Below are positions 41,273 to 52,241 of a stretch of 64,000 bases of DNA, one piece after another. Position numbers and translations under genes: made by a program. The notes below the pieces were generated by a model that was not told the DNA's origin, ran no database searches, and saw only the letters and a program-made list of their open reading frames with translations. How positions within the stretch are numbered: the first letter of the stretch is position 1; each line of letters opens with the position of its first letter. This DNA is from Micromonospora purpureochromogenes (GTDB lineage: Bacteria; Actinomycetota; Actinomycetes; Mycobacteriales; Micromonosporaceae), in NCBI RefSeq assembly GCF_900091515.1, contig NZ_LT607410.1, positions 5,580,001 to 5,644,000 of the forward strand, given 5' to 3'.

Positions 41273-41348
41273 GCCGCCTCCGCCCGTCGCCCACGGCCCC
41301 CGGTGGGACCACCACCCGGGTACGCCCCGCCGCGCCCGACCCGACCGC

Positions 41349-43517
41349 TCACGCCGCCGCCTCCCCGCCGCGCAGCCGGGCGGTGATCTCCTCCGCCGGC
41401 ATCGGCGGGCCGAACCAGCGCCCCTGACCGGTGTCGCAGCGCAGCGCCCGCAGCCGTTCGGCCTGGGCGCCGGTCTCCACGGCCTCGGCGGTCACCGACA
41501 GCTCCAGCGCGTGCGCGAGCCGGACCAGGGCGTCCACGATGCGCTCGTCCCGATGGTCGACGGGGGCGTCCGGTTCCTCGGCCCGGATCCCCTCGACGAA
41601 CGGGCCGGCCAGCTTCAGGCAGTGGATCGGCAGCCGCCGCAGGTACGCCAGGTTGGAGTATCCGGTGCCGAAGTCGTCGATGGCGAGCCGGACGCCCAGC
41701 CCGGCGAGCCGGCGCAGCGAGCGCAGCGGCTCGCCCGCGGTGCCCATCACCGCGCTCTCGGTCAACTCCAGCTGCAACAGCTCCGCCGGCAGGCCCGTCC
41801 GGCTCAGCGCGTCCGCCACAGTGTCCACGATGGCCGGCTCGTCGGCCTGCCGGGCGGCCAGGTTGACGCTGACCACCAGCGGCTGCGCGGGGAACTCACG
41901 GTGCCAGGCCCGGGCGTCGCGGCAGGCCTGCCCCAGCACCCACTCGCCGAGCCGGACGATCAGGCCGGTCTCCTCGGCCAGCCCGATGAACCGGTCCGGC
42001 CCGACCAGGCCCAGCTCCGGGTGTCGCCAGCGGACCAGCGCCTCCACCGCCAGCATCTCCCCGTCCAGCAGCGAGACGATCGGCTGGTAGTGGACCACGA
42101 ACTCGTCCCGGTCCAGGGCGGCCGGCAGCCCGGCGGCGAGCGCCGACCGGGCGATGTCGGCGGCGCTGCGCTCCGGGTCGTACACCGCCCAGCGGCCCCG
42201 GCCCTCCGCCTTCGCCCAGTACAGGGTGGTGTCGGCGGCCTTCATCAGCTCGGAGGCGCTGGTCTCCGCGGCCGGGCACTCCACCACGCCGACGCTGGCG
42301 GAGACCGCGAGCTGCTGGTCGCCGACCAGCACCGGGGCGGAGACGGCGGCCAGGGCCAGCTCGGCGACGCCGACGGCGTCGTCCAGCCCGTCGCCGCCGT
42401 CGACCAGGATGACGAACTCGTCGCCGCCCATTCGGGCGACCAGGTGACCCTGCCCGGCCACGCAGTCGGCCAGCCGGCGGGCGATGGTGATCAGCAGCCG
42501 GTCGCCGAGGTCGTGGCCGAGGCTGTCGTTGACCGCCTTGAAGCCGTCCAGGTCCAGGAAGCAGACGGCGATCCGCTGCTCCGGACCGGCCCGCTCGAAG
42601 CACCGCCCCAGGGTCTCGAAGAACAGCGTCCGGTTGGGCAGGCCGGTCAGCGGGTCGTGCAGGGCCTGGAACCGCAGTCGCTGCTGGAGTTCGTACCGCT
42701 CGGTGATGTCCTCGATCATCGCCACCGTGAACCGGGGGCGTCCGTCGTCGTGCCGGATCAGCGAGACCGCCAGGTCGGTCCAGACGACGGTGCCGTCCTT
42801 GCGGTGGTAGCGCTTCTCCACCCGGGCGTGGTCGTGCTTGCCCTCGATCAGCTCCTGGTACAGCTCCCACATGCCGGCGGCGTCGTCGGCGTGGAACAGC
42901 GACGCCACGTTGATCTGGCGCAGCTCGTCGACGGTGTAGCCCAGCATGTCGGCGAAGGACTGGTTGACCTCGATGATCTGCCCGTCGATGCCGGCGATGC
43001 CGATCCCGATCGCCGCGCCGGTGAAGACCGCGCGGAAGCGGGCCTCGCTGTCGCGCAGCGCCCGCTCCACCGCGTCGCGGGCCTGCCAGGCCGAGCGGGC
43101 GATGCGTTCCTGCTGGCTGAAGGTCCGGTTGCGCAGGGCGCGGGCGAAGCCGGCCGCGAGCGCCCCCTGCAACGCCGCCACCCGGTCGGCGGCGTCGGCG
43201 GGGTGGACCCGGTCCGGCAGCACCTGTGCCAGGAACCGGTGACCGAGGGCGTGCACCGACCAGTCCAGCACCCGGGGCTCGGTGAGGTGCGCCTCCACCA
43301 GCGCCCGGCCCACGTCCTCCGCCGGGGTGGCGGAGAACTGCCGGGCCAGCACGGCCTGGCCCAGCCGTACGGTGTGGACGAGCAGCAGCCGCTCGGTCTC
43401 CTCCGCGCTCAGCGGCACGAAACCGAGCCGGCGCACCGCCCGGGCCCAGTCGGCGGCGTACCGCTGGGCGCCGGGGCGGCTGAGAGCGTCCCCGCCGGAA
43501 TCCGGGACGGCGGCCAT
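41349..43517 (-). CDS. PAS-GGDEF-EAL cyclic-di-GMP signalling protein
   Basis: A 722-residue soluble protein. An N-terminal helical region occupies 1-150 and a PAS domain with PAC about 155-280. The GGDEF domain (about 285-445) has an intact ARMGGDEF at 361-368; the RxxD product-inhibition site before it is absent (Gly and His instead). The EAL domain (about 460-720) retains E492 (EAL), N552, E587, D614-D615, K635, E678 and Q698, so both cyclase and phosphodiesterase activities are possible. The ATG at 43517 lies 7 bp from the preceding methyltransferase end, implying a shared transcript. Confidence 0.95.
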   Translation of the reverse strand: MAAVPDSGGDALSRPGAQRYAADWARAVRRLGFVPLSAEETERLLLVHTVRLGQAVLARQFSATPAEDVGRALVEAHLTEPRVLDWSVHALGHRFLAQVLPDRVHPADAADRVAALQGALAAGFARALRNRTFSQQERIARSAWQARDAVERALRDSEARFRAVFTGAAIGIGIAGIDGQIIEVNQSFADMLGYTVDELRQINVASLFHADDAAGMWELYQELIEGKHDHARVEKRYHRKDGTVVWTDLAVSLIRHDDGRPRFTVAMIEDITERYELQQRLRFQALHDPLTGLPNRTLFFETLGRCFERAGPEQRIAVCFLDLDGFKAVNDSLGHDLGDRLLITIARRLADCVAGQGHLVARMGGDEFVILVDGGDGLDDAVGVAELALAAVSAPVLVGDQQLAVSASVGVVECPAAETSASELMKAADTTLYWAKAEGRGRWAVYDPERSAADIARSALAAGLPAALDRDEFVVHYQPIVSLLDGEMLAVEALVRWRHPELGLVGPDRFIGLAEETGLIVRLGEWVLGQACRDARAWHREFPAQPLVVSVNLAARQADEPAIVDTVADALSRTGLPAELLQLELTESAVMGTAGEPLRSLRRLAGLGVRLAIDDFGTGYSNLAYLRRLPIHCLKLAGPFVEGIRAEEPDAPVDHRDERIVDALVRLAHALELSVTAEAVETGAQAERLRALRCDTGQGRWFGPPMPAEEITARLRGGEAAA

Positions 43518-43524
43518 GTCGGGC

Positions 43525-44343
43525 TCAGCCGGCGGCGCGGTCGTACCGGGCGACGCCGCCGAAGGCGCCGAACCGCTCCGGGTGCTCGTCCACGTCGGAG
43601 GGTGAGTCCGGCCGCCACAGCGGCATGTGCACCACGCCCGGCTCCAGGATCGTCCAGTCGCCGAAGAAGCCGGTGATCTCGGCCCGGGAGCGCAGCGTGA
43701 TCTCGGTGGCGGTACGCGCCGACAGCCGCTGCGCGTCGAGCATCTCCTGCGGCTGGTCCTCGAAGGTCGAGTGGGAGACGACCAGGAAGCTGCCGGGCAC
43801 CGCGGCGGCCCGCAGGGCGGCGAGGATGTCGGCCGGGCGGTCGACGTCGGGGATGAAGTGCACCACCCCGGCGAGCAGGATGCCGACCGGGCGGCTGAAG
43901 TCGATCAGGCCGCTGGCCCGGGCCTCGTCCAGGATCAGCTTGGGCTCCCGCAGGTCGGCGCGGATCGCGGTGGCCCGGTCGTTGCCGGCGAGCAGCTCCA
44001 GGCTGTGCGCCACGGCCACCGGATCGATGTCGACGTAGACGATCCGGGCCTGCGGGTTGACGGCCTGCGCCACCTCGTGCACGTTGCCGACGGTGGGGAT
44101 GCCCGAGCCGATGTCGAGGAACTGGTCGATGCCGGCGTCGAGCAGCACCCGGACGGCCCGGCGCAGGAACTCCCGCCCGGAGCGCATGGTGGCCGCCAGG
44201 TTCGGCGTCATGCTGGCTATCTGCTCGGCGAGCTGCCGGTCGATCTCGAAGTTGTGCGCGCCGCCGAGGAAGTAGTCGTAGACCCGGGCCGCGCTCGGCC
44301 GGCTCAGGTCTATCTCGGCGGGAGTTCCGTCCGGCATCTGCAT
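43525..44343 (-). CDS. DUF574 S-adenosylmethionine-dependent methyltransferase
   Basis: A 272-residue protein of the actinobacterial DUF574 family: IDLSRPSAARVYDYFLGGAHNFEIDRQLAEQI, FLDIGSGIPTVGNVHEVAQ (SAM motif I), RIVYVDIDPVAVAHS, PVGILLAGVVHFIPD and GSFLVVSHST. The substrate is unknown; the family is greatly expanded in Streptomyces and Micromonospora. Start ATG 44343 (a second ATG at 44337); longer upstream frames are not supported. It lies just upstream of the GGDEF/EAL gene on the same strand. Confidence 0.9.
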   Translation of the reverse strand: MQMPDGTPAEIDLSRPSAARVYDYFLGGAHNFEIDRQLAEQIASMTPNLAATMRSGREFLRRAVRVLLDAGIDQFLDIGSGIPTVGNVHEVAQAVNPQARIVYVDIDPVAVAHSLELLAGNDRATAIRADLREPKLILDEARASGLIDFSRPVGILLAGVVHFIPDVDRPADILAALRAAAVPGSFLVVSHSTFEDQPQEMLDAQRLSARTATEITLRSRAEITGFFGDWTILEPGVVHMPLWRPDSPSDVDEHPERFGAFGGVARYDRAAG

Positions 44344-44537
44344 CCGTTCGCCCCAGTTCGTCGCCGCGGTGCGGGAGGGCACCGGTGTCCGGACGCGCGC
44401 AGGCACGCGGAGGCGACACCGGCCGACCCGCGGAAGGTGTGGTGCTGACCACTCTAGGCGCGTACGCCCGAGCGCGGGAGATCCACATTTGAGGGGGTGA
44501 TCACCTGTCCGCCCGCAGCGTCCCGACGACGGTACCC

Positions 44538-44566
44538 GCCGGTGTCCCGGGGCCCGGGACACCGGC
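44538..44566. terminator. 13-bp perfect hairpin after the thiolase gene
   Basis: GCCGGTGTCCCGG (44538-44550) pairs with CCGGGACACCGGC (44554-44566) around GGC, 37 nt beyond the thiolase stop. It probably terminates that transcript. Confidence 0.75.
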
Positions 44567-44603
44567 AGCCGCTCGACCTCGCGCCGGCCGTCGGCGCGAC
44601 GGG

Positions 44604-45809
<1,206 letters not shown>

Positions 45810-45919
45810 CGGCGCTGTCCTTCGGGGGGTGGAAGGGGCTCGGCGGCGGCGCGTCGGCCCGGGTCGCGGGGACGCCCGAGCGCCAGGATATCCGCGGGCC
45901 GAGCGGATAGGTTGACGGC

Positions 45920-46877
<958 letters not shown>

Positions 46878-46885
<8 letters not shown>

Positions 46886-47492
46886 GACCACCACCGCCCG
46901 CGTCGCCGCCGCGTCGGCCGCCGGCTGCATGCTGGCCGGCACGGTCGCGGTGACGGTCGCCGTGGTCGCCGGTCCCGGATCGGGTCTGACCGGGTACGTC
47001 AGCGAGGCCGGCATCGCCGGCAGCCGCTACGCCCCCACGTACCGGATCGGGGTGTTCGCCCTGGCCGCGGCGCTGCTGCTGCTCGCCACGGCGCTGCCCC
47101 CGGCGCTCCGGGCCGCGGCGGCGCTGCTCGGCGCGGGCTCGGTCCTCACCGCCCTCTCCGGCGCCGTCACGTGCAGCGCCGGCTGCCCGCTGCCGCCCTT
47201 CGAGGCGGCCACGGTGGCGGACCTGGTGCACGGCGGGGCGAGCATCGCTGCGGTGGCCGCCGTGGTCTTCGCGATGCTGGCGCTGCTGCTCTCCCCCGCC
47301 GCGCACCCGCCGCTGCGCCGGATCGCCGGCGTCGGCGTCGCCCTGGCGTTGCCGCTGGCCGCCGCGATCGCGCTGGCGATGCTGATCGTGGGGCGGGGCG
47401 GCCTGGTGGGCGGCCTGGAGCGGCTGCTGCTCGCGGTGACCGCCGCCTGGGCCCTCGCCACCGCCACCGCGCTCGGTCTGGCCCAGAGGTAG
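46878..47492 (+). CDS. DUF998 family membrane protein
   Basis: A 204-residue protein with six hydrophobic segments (GCMLAGTVAVTVAVVAG, YRIGVFALAAALLLLATAL, ALRAAAALLGAGSVLTALSG, IAAVAAVVFAMLALLLS, GVALALPLAAAIALAMLIVG, LLLAVTAAWALATATAL). A CSAGCPLPPFE loop precedes VADLVHGGASIAAV, matching the DUF998 pattern. The function is unknown. The GTG at 46878 lies inside the end of the GST-like gene, so translation is coupled. Confidence 0.85.
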
Positions 47493-47527
47493 GAAGGGCG
47501 CCGTCTTCCGCCGGCCCGGCACCGACG

Positions 47528-47917
47528 TCAGGGCTTGACGGCGAGGACGGGCCGGTCGGCGTCGAGCAGGATCCGCTGCGCCGCGCTGCCCATGATCAGC
47601 TTGCCGACCGGTGAGCGGCGGCGGAGACCGATCACGATCACCGAGGCGTCGACCACGTCGGCGACGCGCACGACCTCGTCGGCGAGGTCTCCGGCGTGCG
47701 CGTCCTGCCGGATCTCGGCGTCGACACCGGCCGCGGCCGCCTGCTCGACCAGAGCAGCCACCGCGGCTTCGCTCGCGACGTCCACGCTGACCGGGGCACC
47801 CTCGCGCGGGGTGTTGAGGACCACCAGCGGTTCCTGGCGACGTCCGGCCTCCTCGACGGCCGCCGTGAACGCCGCGTTTCCTTCGGGCGTGGGGACGTAG
47901 GCGACGAGAACGGTCAC
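47528..47917 (-). CDS. Universal stress protein (UspA family)
   Basis: A 129-residue Usp domain: VLVAYVPTPEGNAAFTAAVEEAG, VVLNTPREG, DVVDASVIVIGLRRRSPVGKLIMGSAAQRILLDADRPVLAVK with the GxxxG...(S/T) ATP-site pattern (GLRRRSPVGKLIMGSAAQ). The GTG at 47917 overlaps the tctA stop (GTGA), so it is translated with the tripartite transporter and is presumably part of its function or regulation. UspA-tct coupling is seen in other actinobacteria and proteobacteria (family knowledge, not verified here). Confidence 0.93.
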   Translation of the reverse strand: MTVLVAYVPTPEGNAAFTAAVEEAGRRQEPLVVLNTPREGAPVSVDVASEAAVAALVEQAAAAGVDAEIRQDAHAGDLADEVVRVADVVDASVIVIGLRRRSPVGKLIMGSAAQRILLDADRPVLAVKP

Positions 47918-49443
47918 ACGGACTCCTTGGTGTCGTGGGGCGCGGTGTCGGGGTGGAACGTCGCCCGCCGGCGGGCCAGCGCGGCCCGGATCGGCGGGAG
48001 CAGGGCCACGAGCAGGAACAGGACGAGCAGGGTCCCGGAGATCGGCCGGGTGAAGAAGCCGGTCGCGTTGCCGTCGAAGATCAGCAGTGAGCGGCGCAGC
48101 GAGTCCTCGAGGAGCGAGCCGAGCACGAAGGCCAGCACCAGCGGGCCCGGGTCGAAGCCCAACTTCTTCATCAGGTAGCCGAGGGCGCCGAAAACGATCA
48201 CCAGCACGATGTCGAAGACGTCGTTGTTCACCGTGTAGACGCCGACCAGCGTGATCAGGACGGTGATGGGCGCGAGGATCGTGGCCCGTACCCGCAGGAT
48301 CTTCACGAACAGGCCGACCAGCGGGATGCTCATGATCAGCAACAGGATGTTGCCGATGTACATCGAGTTGACCACGCCCCAGAACAGCTCGGGCTCCTGG
48401 CTGACCAACTGAGGGCCGGGGCTCACGCCCTGGATCAGCAGCGCGCCGAAGATGACCGCCATCGTCGCGTTGGCCGGGATGCCGAGCGTCAGCAACGGAA
48501 TGAACGACGACGTCGCGGCCGCGTTGTTCGCCGTTTCCGGGGCGGCGACGCCCTCGACGGCGCCCTTGCCGAACCGCTCAGGGTTCTTGGCCCGTCGCTT
48601 CTCCAGCGCGTAGGCGGCCAGGGAGGACAGCGTGGCACCGCCGCCGGGCAGGATCCCCAGGACGAAGCCCAGAACGGAGCCGCGCCCGATGGCTCCCGCC
48701 GACTGGCGCAGGTCCGCGCGCGATGGCCACACGTTGGCCACCGTCGTGGGCGCCTGCACCGCCCGGTGGCGCTCCTCGAGGTTGTAGAGGATCTCGCCGA
48801 GACCGAAGAGCCCCATGGCGATCGGGACGAAGTCCAGGCCGTCGGCGAGCGACAGGTTGTCGAAGGTGAACCGCTCGGCCCCGGTGAAGCTGTCCCGGCC
48901 AACCGTCGCCAGCAGCAGGCCGATGCCGGCGGCGATCACGGCCTTGAGCCGTCCACCGCTGCTCACCGTGGCCACCAGGAGGATGCCGAGCAGGGCCAGG
49001 GCGGTGTACTCGGGTGGGCCGAAGTCCAGCGCGAAGCTCGCCACCACCGGCGCGACCAGCGTCAGGGCGATGATCGAGACCGTGCCCCCGATGAACGACC
49101 CGACGGCGGCGATGCCGAGGGCGGTGCCGGCCCGGCCCTGGCGGGCCAGCGCGTGGCCGTCGAAGACGGTCACCACCGAGGACGCCTCGCCGGGGAGCCG
49201 GAGGAGGACGGAGGTGATGGTGCCGCCGTACTGGGCTCCGTAGAAGATGCCGGCGAGCATGATGATCGCGGTCACCGGCTCGATGCCGAAGGTGACCGGA
49301 AGCAGGATCGCGATGGTCGCCGCGGGACCGAGCCCGGGCAGGACGCCGATCAGCATGCCGATGACGACACCGATCAGGCAGTACAGCAGGTTCGTCGGCT
49401 CGAGTACGACGCCGAAGCCGTCGAGCACAGGGGCGAAGTCCAC
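47914..49443 (-). CDS. tctA: Tripartite tricarboxylate transporter, large membrane subunit
   Basis: A 509-residue TctA with about 12 helices: IGVVIGMLIGVLPGLGPAATIAILLPVTFGIEPVTAIIMLAGIFYGAQYGG carries the family's GLGP motif, then SVLLRLPGEASSVVTVFDG, GILPGGGATLSSLAAYALEKR, ETANNAAATSSFIPLLTLGIP and a C-terminal repeat with LGFDPGPLVLAFVLGSLLEDSLRRSLL. It imports carboxylated substrates with TctB and the binding protein TctC. The GTG at 49443 follows AGGAGG, 8 bp after tctB. The adjacent aldarate genes suggest glucarate/galactarate as substrate (inference). Confidence 0.95.
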   Translation of the reverse strand: MDFAPVLDGFGVVLEPTNLLYCLIGVVIGMLIGVLPGLGPAATIAILLPVTFGIEPVTAIIMLAGIFYGAQYGGTITSVLLRLPGEASSVVTVFDGHALARQGRAGTALGIAAVGSFIGGTVSIIALTLVAPVVASFALDFGPPEYTALALLGILLVATVSSGGRLKAVIAAGIGLLLATVGRDSFTGAERFTFDNLSLADGLDFVPIAMGLFGLGEILYNLEERHRAVQAPTTVANVWPSRADLRQSAGAIGRGSVLGFVLGILPGGGATLSSLAAYALEKRRAKNPERFGKGAVEGVAAPETANNAAATSSFIPLLTLGIPANATMAVIFGALLIQGVSPGPQLVSQEPELFWGVVNSMYIGNILLLIMSIPLVGLFVKILRVRATILAPITVLITLVGVYTVNNDVFDIVLVIVFGALGYLMKKLGFDPGPLVLAFVLGSLLEDSLRRSLLIFDGNATGFFTRPISGTLLVLFLLVALLPPIRAALARRRATFHPDTAPHDTKESV

Positions 49444-49451
49444 GGACCCTC

Positions 49452-50075
49452 CTAGAAGAGGTGCGGGATGGGGACCGAGAGGGCCGCCACGAAGACCAGA
49501 TAGAACGCGACCACCACGGCGAGGCTCGTGATGATCGACGTGCGCCAGCCTTCCCGGCCGAGGAACCGCAGCCAGACGAAGGCGAGCAGGGCGGCGGGGA
49601 TCTCGAATCCGATGACCTCGATGACCGCGACGAACACCACCATGGTGGCCAGGCCGGCGAGGACCAGCCAGCTCGCCCCGGAGAAGCGTTCGCCGTCCGT
49701 CGTCCGCCTGGCCGTGGCGAGCAGGCCGAGGCCCAGCACGACGAGCACGGCGCTGACCAGCAGCGGCCAGGTGCCGGACTCGGGGCTGCGGGCGGTCCCG
49801 AGGCCGAGGCGGACGGAGCCGACGAGCGCGGCGATACCGAGCGCGACGACGGCGGCGGCGGTGAGCACGTTGCTCAGCGGTCCGGCGGCGGCTGGACGCC
49901 CCTCGTGTTCGGCCTCCTCGATCCGGTGGATCGCCTCCTCGAGGCTGAGCTCCTCGAGGGGAGGTTCCCCGCCGACGGGCCCGCTCGGGAGACCACTCCC
50001 CGAGGGGGCGGCCCCGGCGGCCGGGTGGCCGCCGGGGCTCCCCGGGGTGCGCGCCCCGTCGTGGGCAGAGGTCAC
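49452..50075 (-). CDS. tctB: Tripartite tricarboxylate transporter, small membrane subunit
   Basis: A 207-residue TctB. A hydrophilic N-terminal region of about 75 residues (Gly/Pro/Ser, then LEELSLEEAIHRIEEAEHEG) is followed by four hydrophobic helices (VLTAAAVVALGIAALVGSV; GTWPLLVSAVLVVLGLGLLA; WLVLAGLATMVVFVAVIEVIGFEI; SIITSLAVVVAFYLVFVAAL). The pattern FxxLFxxxLxVxxP at the C-terminus is typical. The GTG at 50075 overlaps the tctC stop (GTGA). The long N-terminal extension is unusual for the family. Confidence 0.9.
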   Translation of the reverse strand: MTSAHDGARTPGSPGGHPAAGAAPSGSGLPSGPVGGEPPLEELSLEEAIHRIEEAEHEGRPAAAGPLSNVLTAAAVVALGIAALVGSVRLGLGTARSPESGTWPLLVSAVLVVLGLGLLATARRTTDGERFSGASWLVLAGLATMVVFVAVIEVIGFEIPAALLAFVWLRFLGREGWRTSIITSLAVVVAFYLVFVAALSVPIPHLF

Positions 50076-51079
50076 TTCGATCCGCCGAGCTGGATGCCGT
50101 ACTTCTGGACGACGCCGCGGTACTTGTCCAGGTTGCCGATCCACTGCTTGCGCAACTCCTCGCCGTCGACCTCGTTCGGGGTGAGCTGGTTGTCCTCGTT
50201 GAACTTCTGGTACGCCTCGGCCTTGAACGCCTTCTCGAACGACGCGCGGAGGCTGTCGATGACCTCCTTGGGCGTGCCCTTCGGGGCGAAGATCGCCCGC
50301 GACTGCTGGACCGGCACGTCGTGGCCCGCCTCCACGGCGGTCGGAGTGTCGGGCAGGTACGTCGGCCGCTTCTCGGCGAAGGTCACGATCGGGGTCAGCT
50401 TGCCGGCCTCGATCTGCTCGATCGCCTCACCCAGCTGGATCGAGCCGACGTCCACCTGGCCGCCGAGGACCGCGGTGAGCGTGGGCGATCCACCGTCGAA
50501 CGGAACGGCCTTGGCATCGATGTCGGCCTGCGCGAACAGCAGCTCCTGCGAGAGCTGGCTGCCCGTGCCGACACCGGTGGTGCCGAAGGTGATCTGCCGC
50601 CCGGCCTTGGCCAGGTCGTCGACGGTCTTGAAACCGGACTTCGGGGCCGTCACGAGCACGTAGTCGTCCTGGCTGATGCCGGTGACGATCTCGTAGTCCG
50701 CGATGTCGGGCGCCTGCCCCTCGGCGACGGCCAGCGGGGTGATGTAGGCCAGGCTGCCGTTGTAGACCATCAGGGTGTGCCCGTCGGCCTTCTCGCCGGC
50801 CAGCTCCTTCGCGGCCAGGCCGCCGTTCGCGCCGGGCTTGTTCTCCACGGTGACGGGGACGCCGAGGTCGTCGGAGACCTCCTCGGCCAGGGCGCGGGCG
50901 ATGAGGTCGGTGCTGCCGCCCGGGTCCTGGCCGACGAGGATCGTGATCGGAGACTTACCCGGGAACTTCGCCTCGTCGCTGGATCCGCCGCCGACGTTGC
51001 CGCCGCAGGCGGCGAGCGAGAGGGCCAGGGCCACCCCGGCACCCGCCGTCGCCCACCGGCGCACGCGGTTGATCGTCAT
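50072..51079 (-). CDS. tctC: Tripartite tricarboxylate transporter substrate-binding lipoprotein
   Basis: A 335-residue TctC/Bug-family binding protein. A signal peptide with lipobox LAAC (residues about 22-27) anchors it outside the membrane. Family motifs: ITILVGQDPGGSTDLIARALAEEVSDDLG, VTVENKPGANGGLAAKELAGEKADGHTL, FGTTGVGTGSQLSQELLFAQAD, VPFDGGSPTLTAVLGGQVDVGSI, VPVQQSRAIFAPKGTPKEVIDSL. The ATG at 51079 follows AGAGGAG. It is the first gene of the tctC-tctB-tctA-usp operon, divergent from a LysR gene. Confidence 0.95.
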   Translation of the reverse strand: MTINRVRRWATAGAGVALALSLAACGGNVGGGSSDEAKFPGKSPITILVGQDPGGSTDLIARALAEEVSDDLGVPVTVENKPGANGGLAAKELAGEKADGHTLMVYNGSLAYITPLAVAEGQAPDIADYEIVTGISQDDYVLVTAPKSGFKTVDDLAKAGRQITFGTTGVGTGSQLSQELLFAQADIDAKAVPFDGGSPTLTAVLGGQVDVGSIQLGEAIEQIEAGKLTPIVTFAEKRPTYLPDTPTAVEAGHDVPVQQSRAIFAPKGTPKEVIDSLRASFEKAFKAEAYQKFNEDNQLTPNEVDGEELRKQWIGNLDKYRGVVQKYGIQLGGSK

Positions 51080-51151
51080 GTCGTTCTCCTCTAGCAGAGC
51101 CATGTTTCAGCCGGGGCGCTGTGAGTGGGGTCACGACGCCTGGATGACGGG

Positions 51152-51182
51152 AGCCTAGGAACCTCGGCTCATGCCTGTCCAA
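51152..51182 (-). promoter_or_regulatory. tct operon promoter with shared TTGGACA(G/T)GCAT element
   Basis: Minus-strand TTGGAC (51177-51182), 19 nt, TAGGCT (51152-51157). The element TTGGACAGGCAT recurs, with the same 19-nt spacing to a TAnnnT hexamer, before kdgD and before the mqo-like gene. Confidence 0.65.
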
Positions 51183-51194
51183 ATCCAATGCAGC

Positions 51195-51209
51195 ATCAAT
51201 TGATACCTT
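51195..51209 (+). promoter_or_regulatory. Palindrome and -10 of the LysR gene
   Basis: ATCAATTGAT (51195-51204) is a perfect 10-bp palindrome touching TACCTT (51204-51209), which lies exactly 6 nt before the ATG at 51216. It is a candidate autoregulatory site in the divergent tctC-LysR region. Confidence 0.5.
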
Positions 51210-51215
51210 CTTGAC

Positions 51216-52109
51216 ATGGCGTTTACGTTGGAGCAACTTCGCGGTTTCGTAACGGTCGCGGACGAGCTGCACTTCGGGCGCGCGGCTGCCCGGCTGCAGA
51301 TGACGCAGCCCCCCTTGAGTCGCCAGATCCAGAAGCTGGAACGCGTCGTGGGCGCCCAGCTGCTGGAGCGGGACAACCGGCGGGTCACCCTCACGGCCGC
51401 GGGCGCGGCGTTCCTGGTCGAGGCCCGCCGCCTGCTCATTCTCGCCGACTCCGCCCCTGAGCTGGCCCGGCGGGTGTCCTCCGGGGCCAGCGGCGTGGTC
51501 CGGATCGGGTTCACCGCCGCCTCGGCGTACGGGATCCTCGGCGAGCTGCTGAACGACCTGAGCCGCGAGCTGCCCGACGTCGACGTCGAGCTGGCCGAGA
51601 TGGTGACCCGCGAGCAGGTGGCCGGCCTGCTCAAGGAGGAGGTCGACCTCGGGCTGGCCCGCCCACCCTTCGACGAGGAGGCCTTCGGCTCGCGGCTGCT
51701 GCACCGGGAGGCGCTGCTCGTCGCCGCGCCCGTGGGTCACCGGCTGCTGGAGCTGGGCCGGCCGGCGACGGCGGTGGACCTGGCGGGCGAGCCGGTGGTC
51801 ATGCACTCGCCGACCAAGGCGAAGTACTTCTACGACCTGGTCGCGGGCGTCGTGCCGATCGCCGCCGAGAACACCGTGCACACCGTGAGCCAGGTGCTCA
51901 CCATGCTGTGGCTCGTGGCGGCCGGTCGAGGCGTCGCGTTCGTCCCCGCGTCCGCCGCGCGGCTGCCGATCGAGGGGGTCGGGTTCGTCCGGCTGGAAAC
52001 ACCGGCACCCGAGCCGGTCGAGCTCCACCTGTTGTGGGCCAGAGACTCGAAGAACCCGGCCCTGCGGCAGGCGCTGGCCGTGCTGGAGCGGCGGACCGGA
52101 GACGCGTGA
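51216..52109 (+). CDS. LysR family transcriptional regulator of the aldarate cluster
   Basis: A 297-residue LysR protein: TLEQLRGFVTVADELHFGRAAARLQMTQPPLSRQIQKLERVVGAQLLERDNRRVTLT forms the HTH and linker (with usual loops). The effector domain reads VVRIGFTAASAYGILGELLNDLSRELPDVDVELAEM and continues to ELHLLWARDSKNPALRQALAVL. It sits between the divergent tct operon and the kdgD operon. Three promoters of this block share an element, so it is the obvious candidate regulator (inference). Predicted leaderless from TACCTT at 6 nt. Confidence 0.93.
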   Translation: MAFTLEQLRGFVTVADELHFGRAAARLQMTQPPLSRQIQKLERVVGAQLLERDNRRVTLTAAGAAFLVEARRLLILADSAPELARRVSSGASGVVRIGFTAASAYGILGELLNDLSRELPDVDVELAEMVTREQVAGLLKEEVDLGLARPPFDEEAFGSRLLHREALLVAAPVGHRLLELGRPATAVDLAGEPVVMHSPTKAKYFYDLVAGVVPIAAENTVHTVSQVLTMLWLVAAGRGVAFVPASAARLPIEGVGFVRLETPAPEPVELHLLWARDSKNPALRQALAVLERRTGDA

Positions 52110-52119
52110 TGCCTGGCGA

Positions 52120-52174
52120 GCATCGTTCGATGCGGAACTGCTCTTGGACATGCATCGTCGCCGGTTCTTACCGT
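52120..52174 (+). promoter_or_regulatory. kdgD operon promoter region
   Basis: An inverted repeat GCATCG-TT-CGATGC (52120-52133), then TTGGAC (52144-52149), 19 nt, TACCGT (52169-52174). The -35 is embedded in TTGGACATGCATCG, the element shared with the tct and mqo-like promoters. The transcript leader to the GTG at 52242 would be about 60 nt. Confidence 0.65.
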
Positions 52175-52241
52175 GATCGCGACCACCGTCCGCGCCACCG
52201 GCTGACCCCGGCGCGGACCCGGACCCAAGGACACGATCACC

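Noticed and set aside
41349..43517. Degenerate EAL domain suspected because LKID-RSFV is replaced by LKLAGPFV
   Set aside because: The residues known to bind metal, nucleotide and catalytic water are all present, so loss of activity cannot be claimed.
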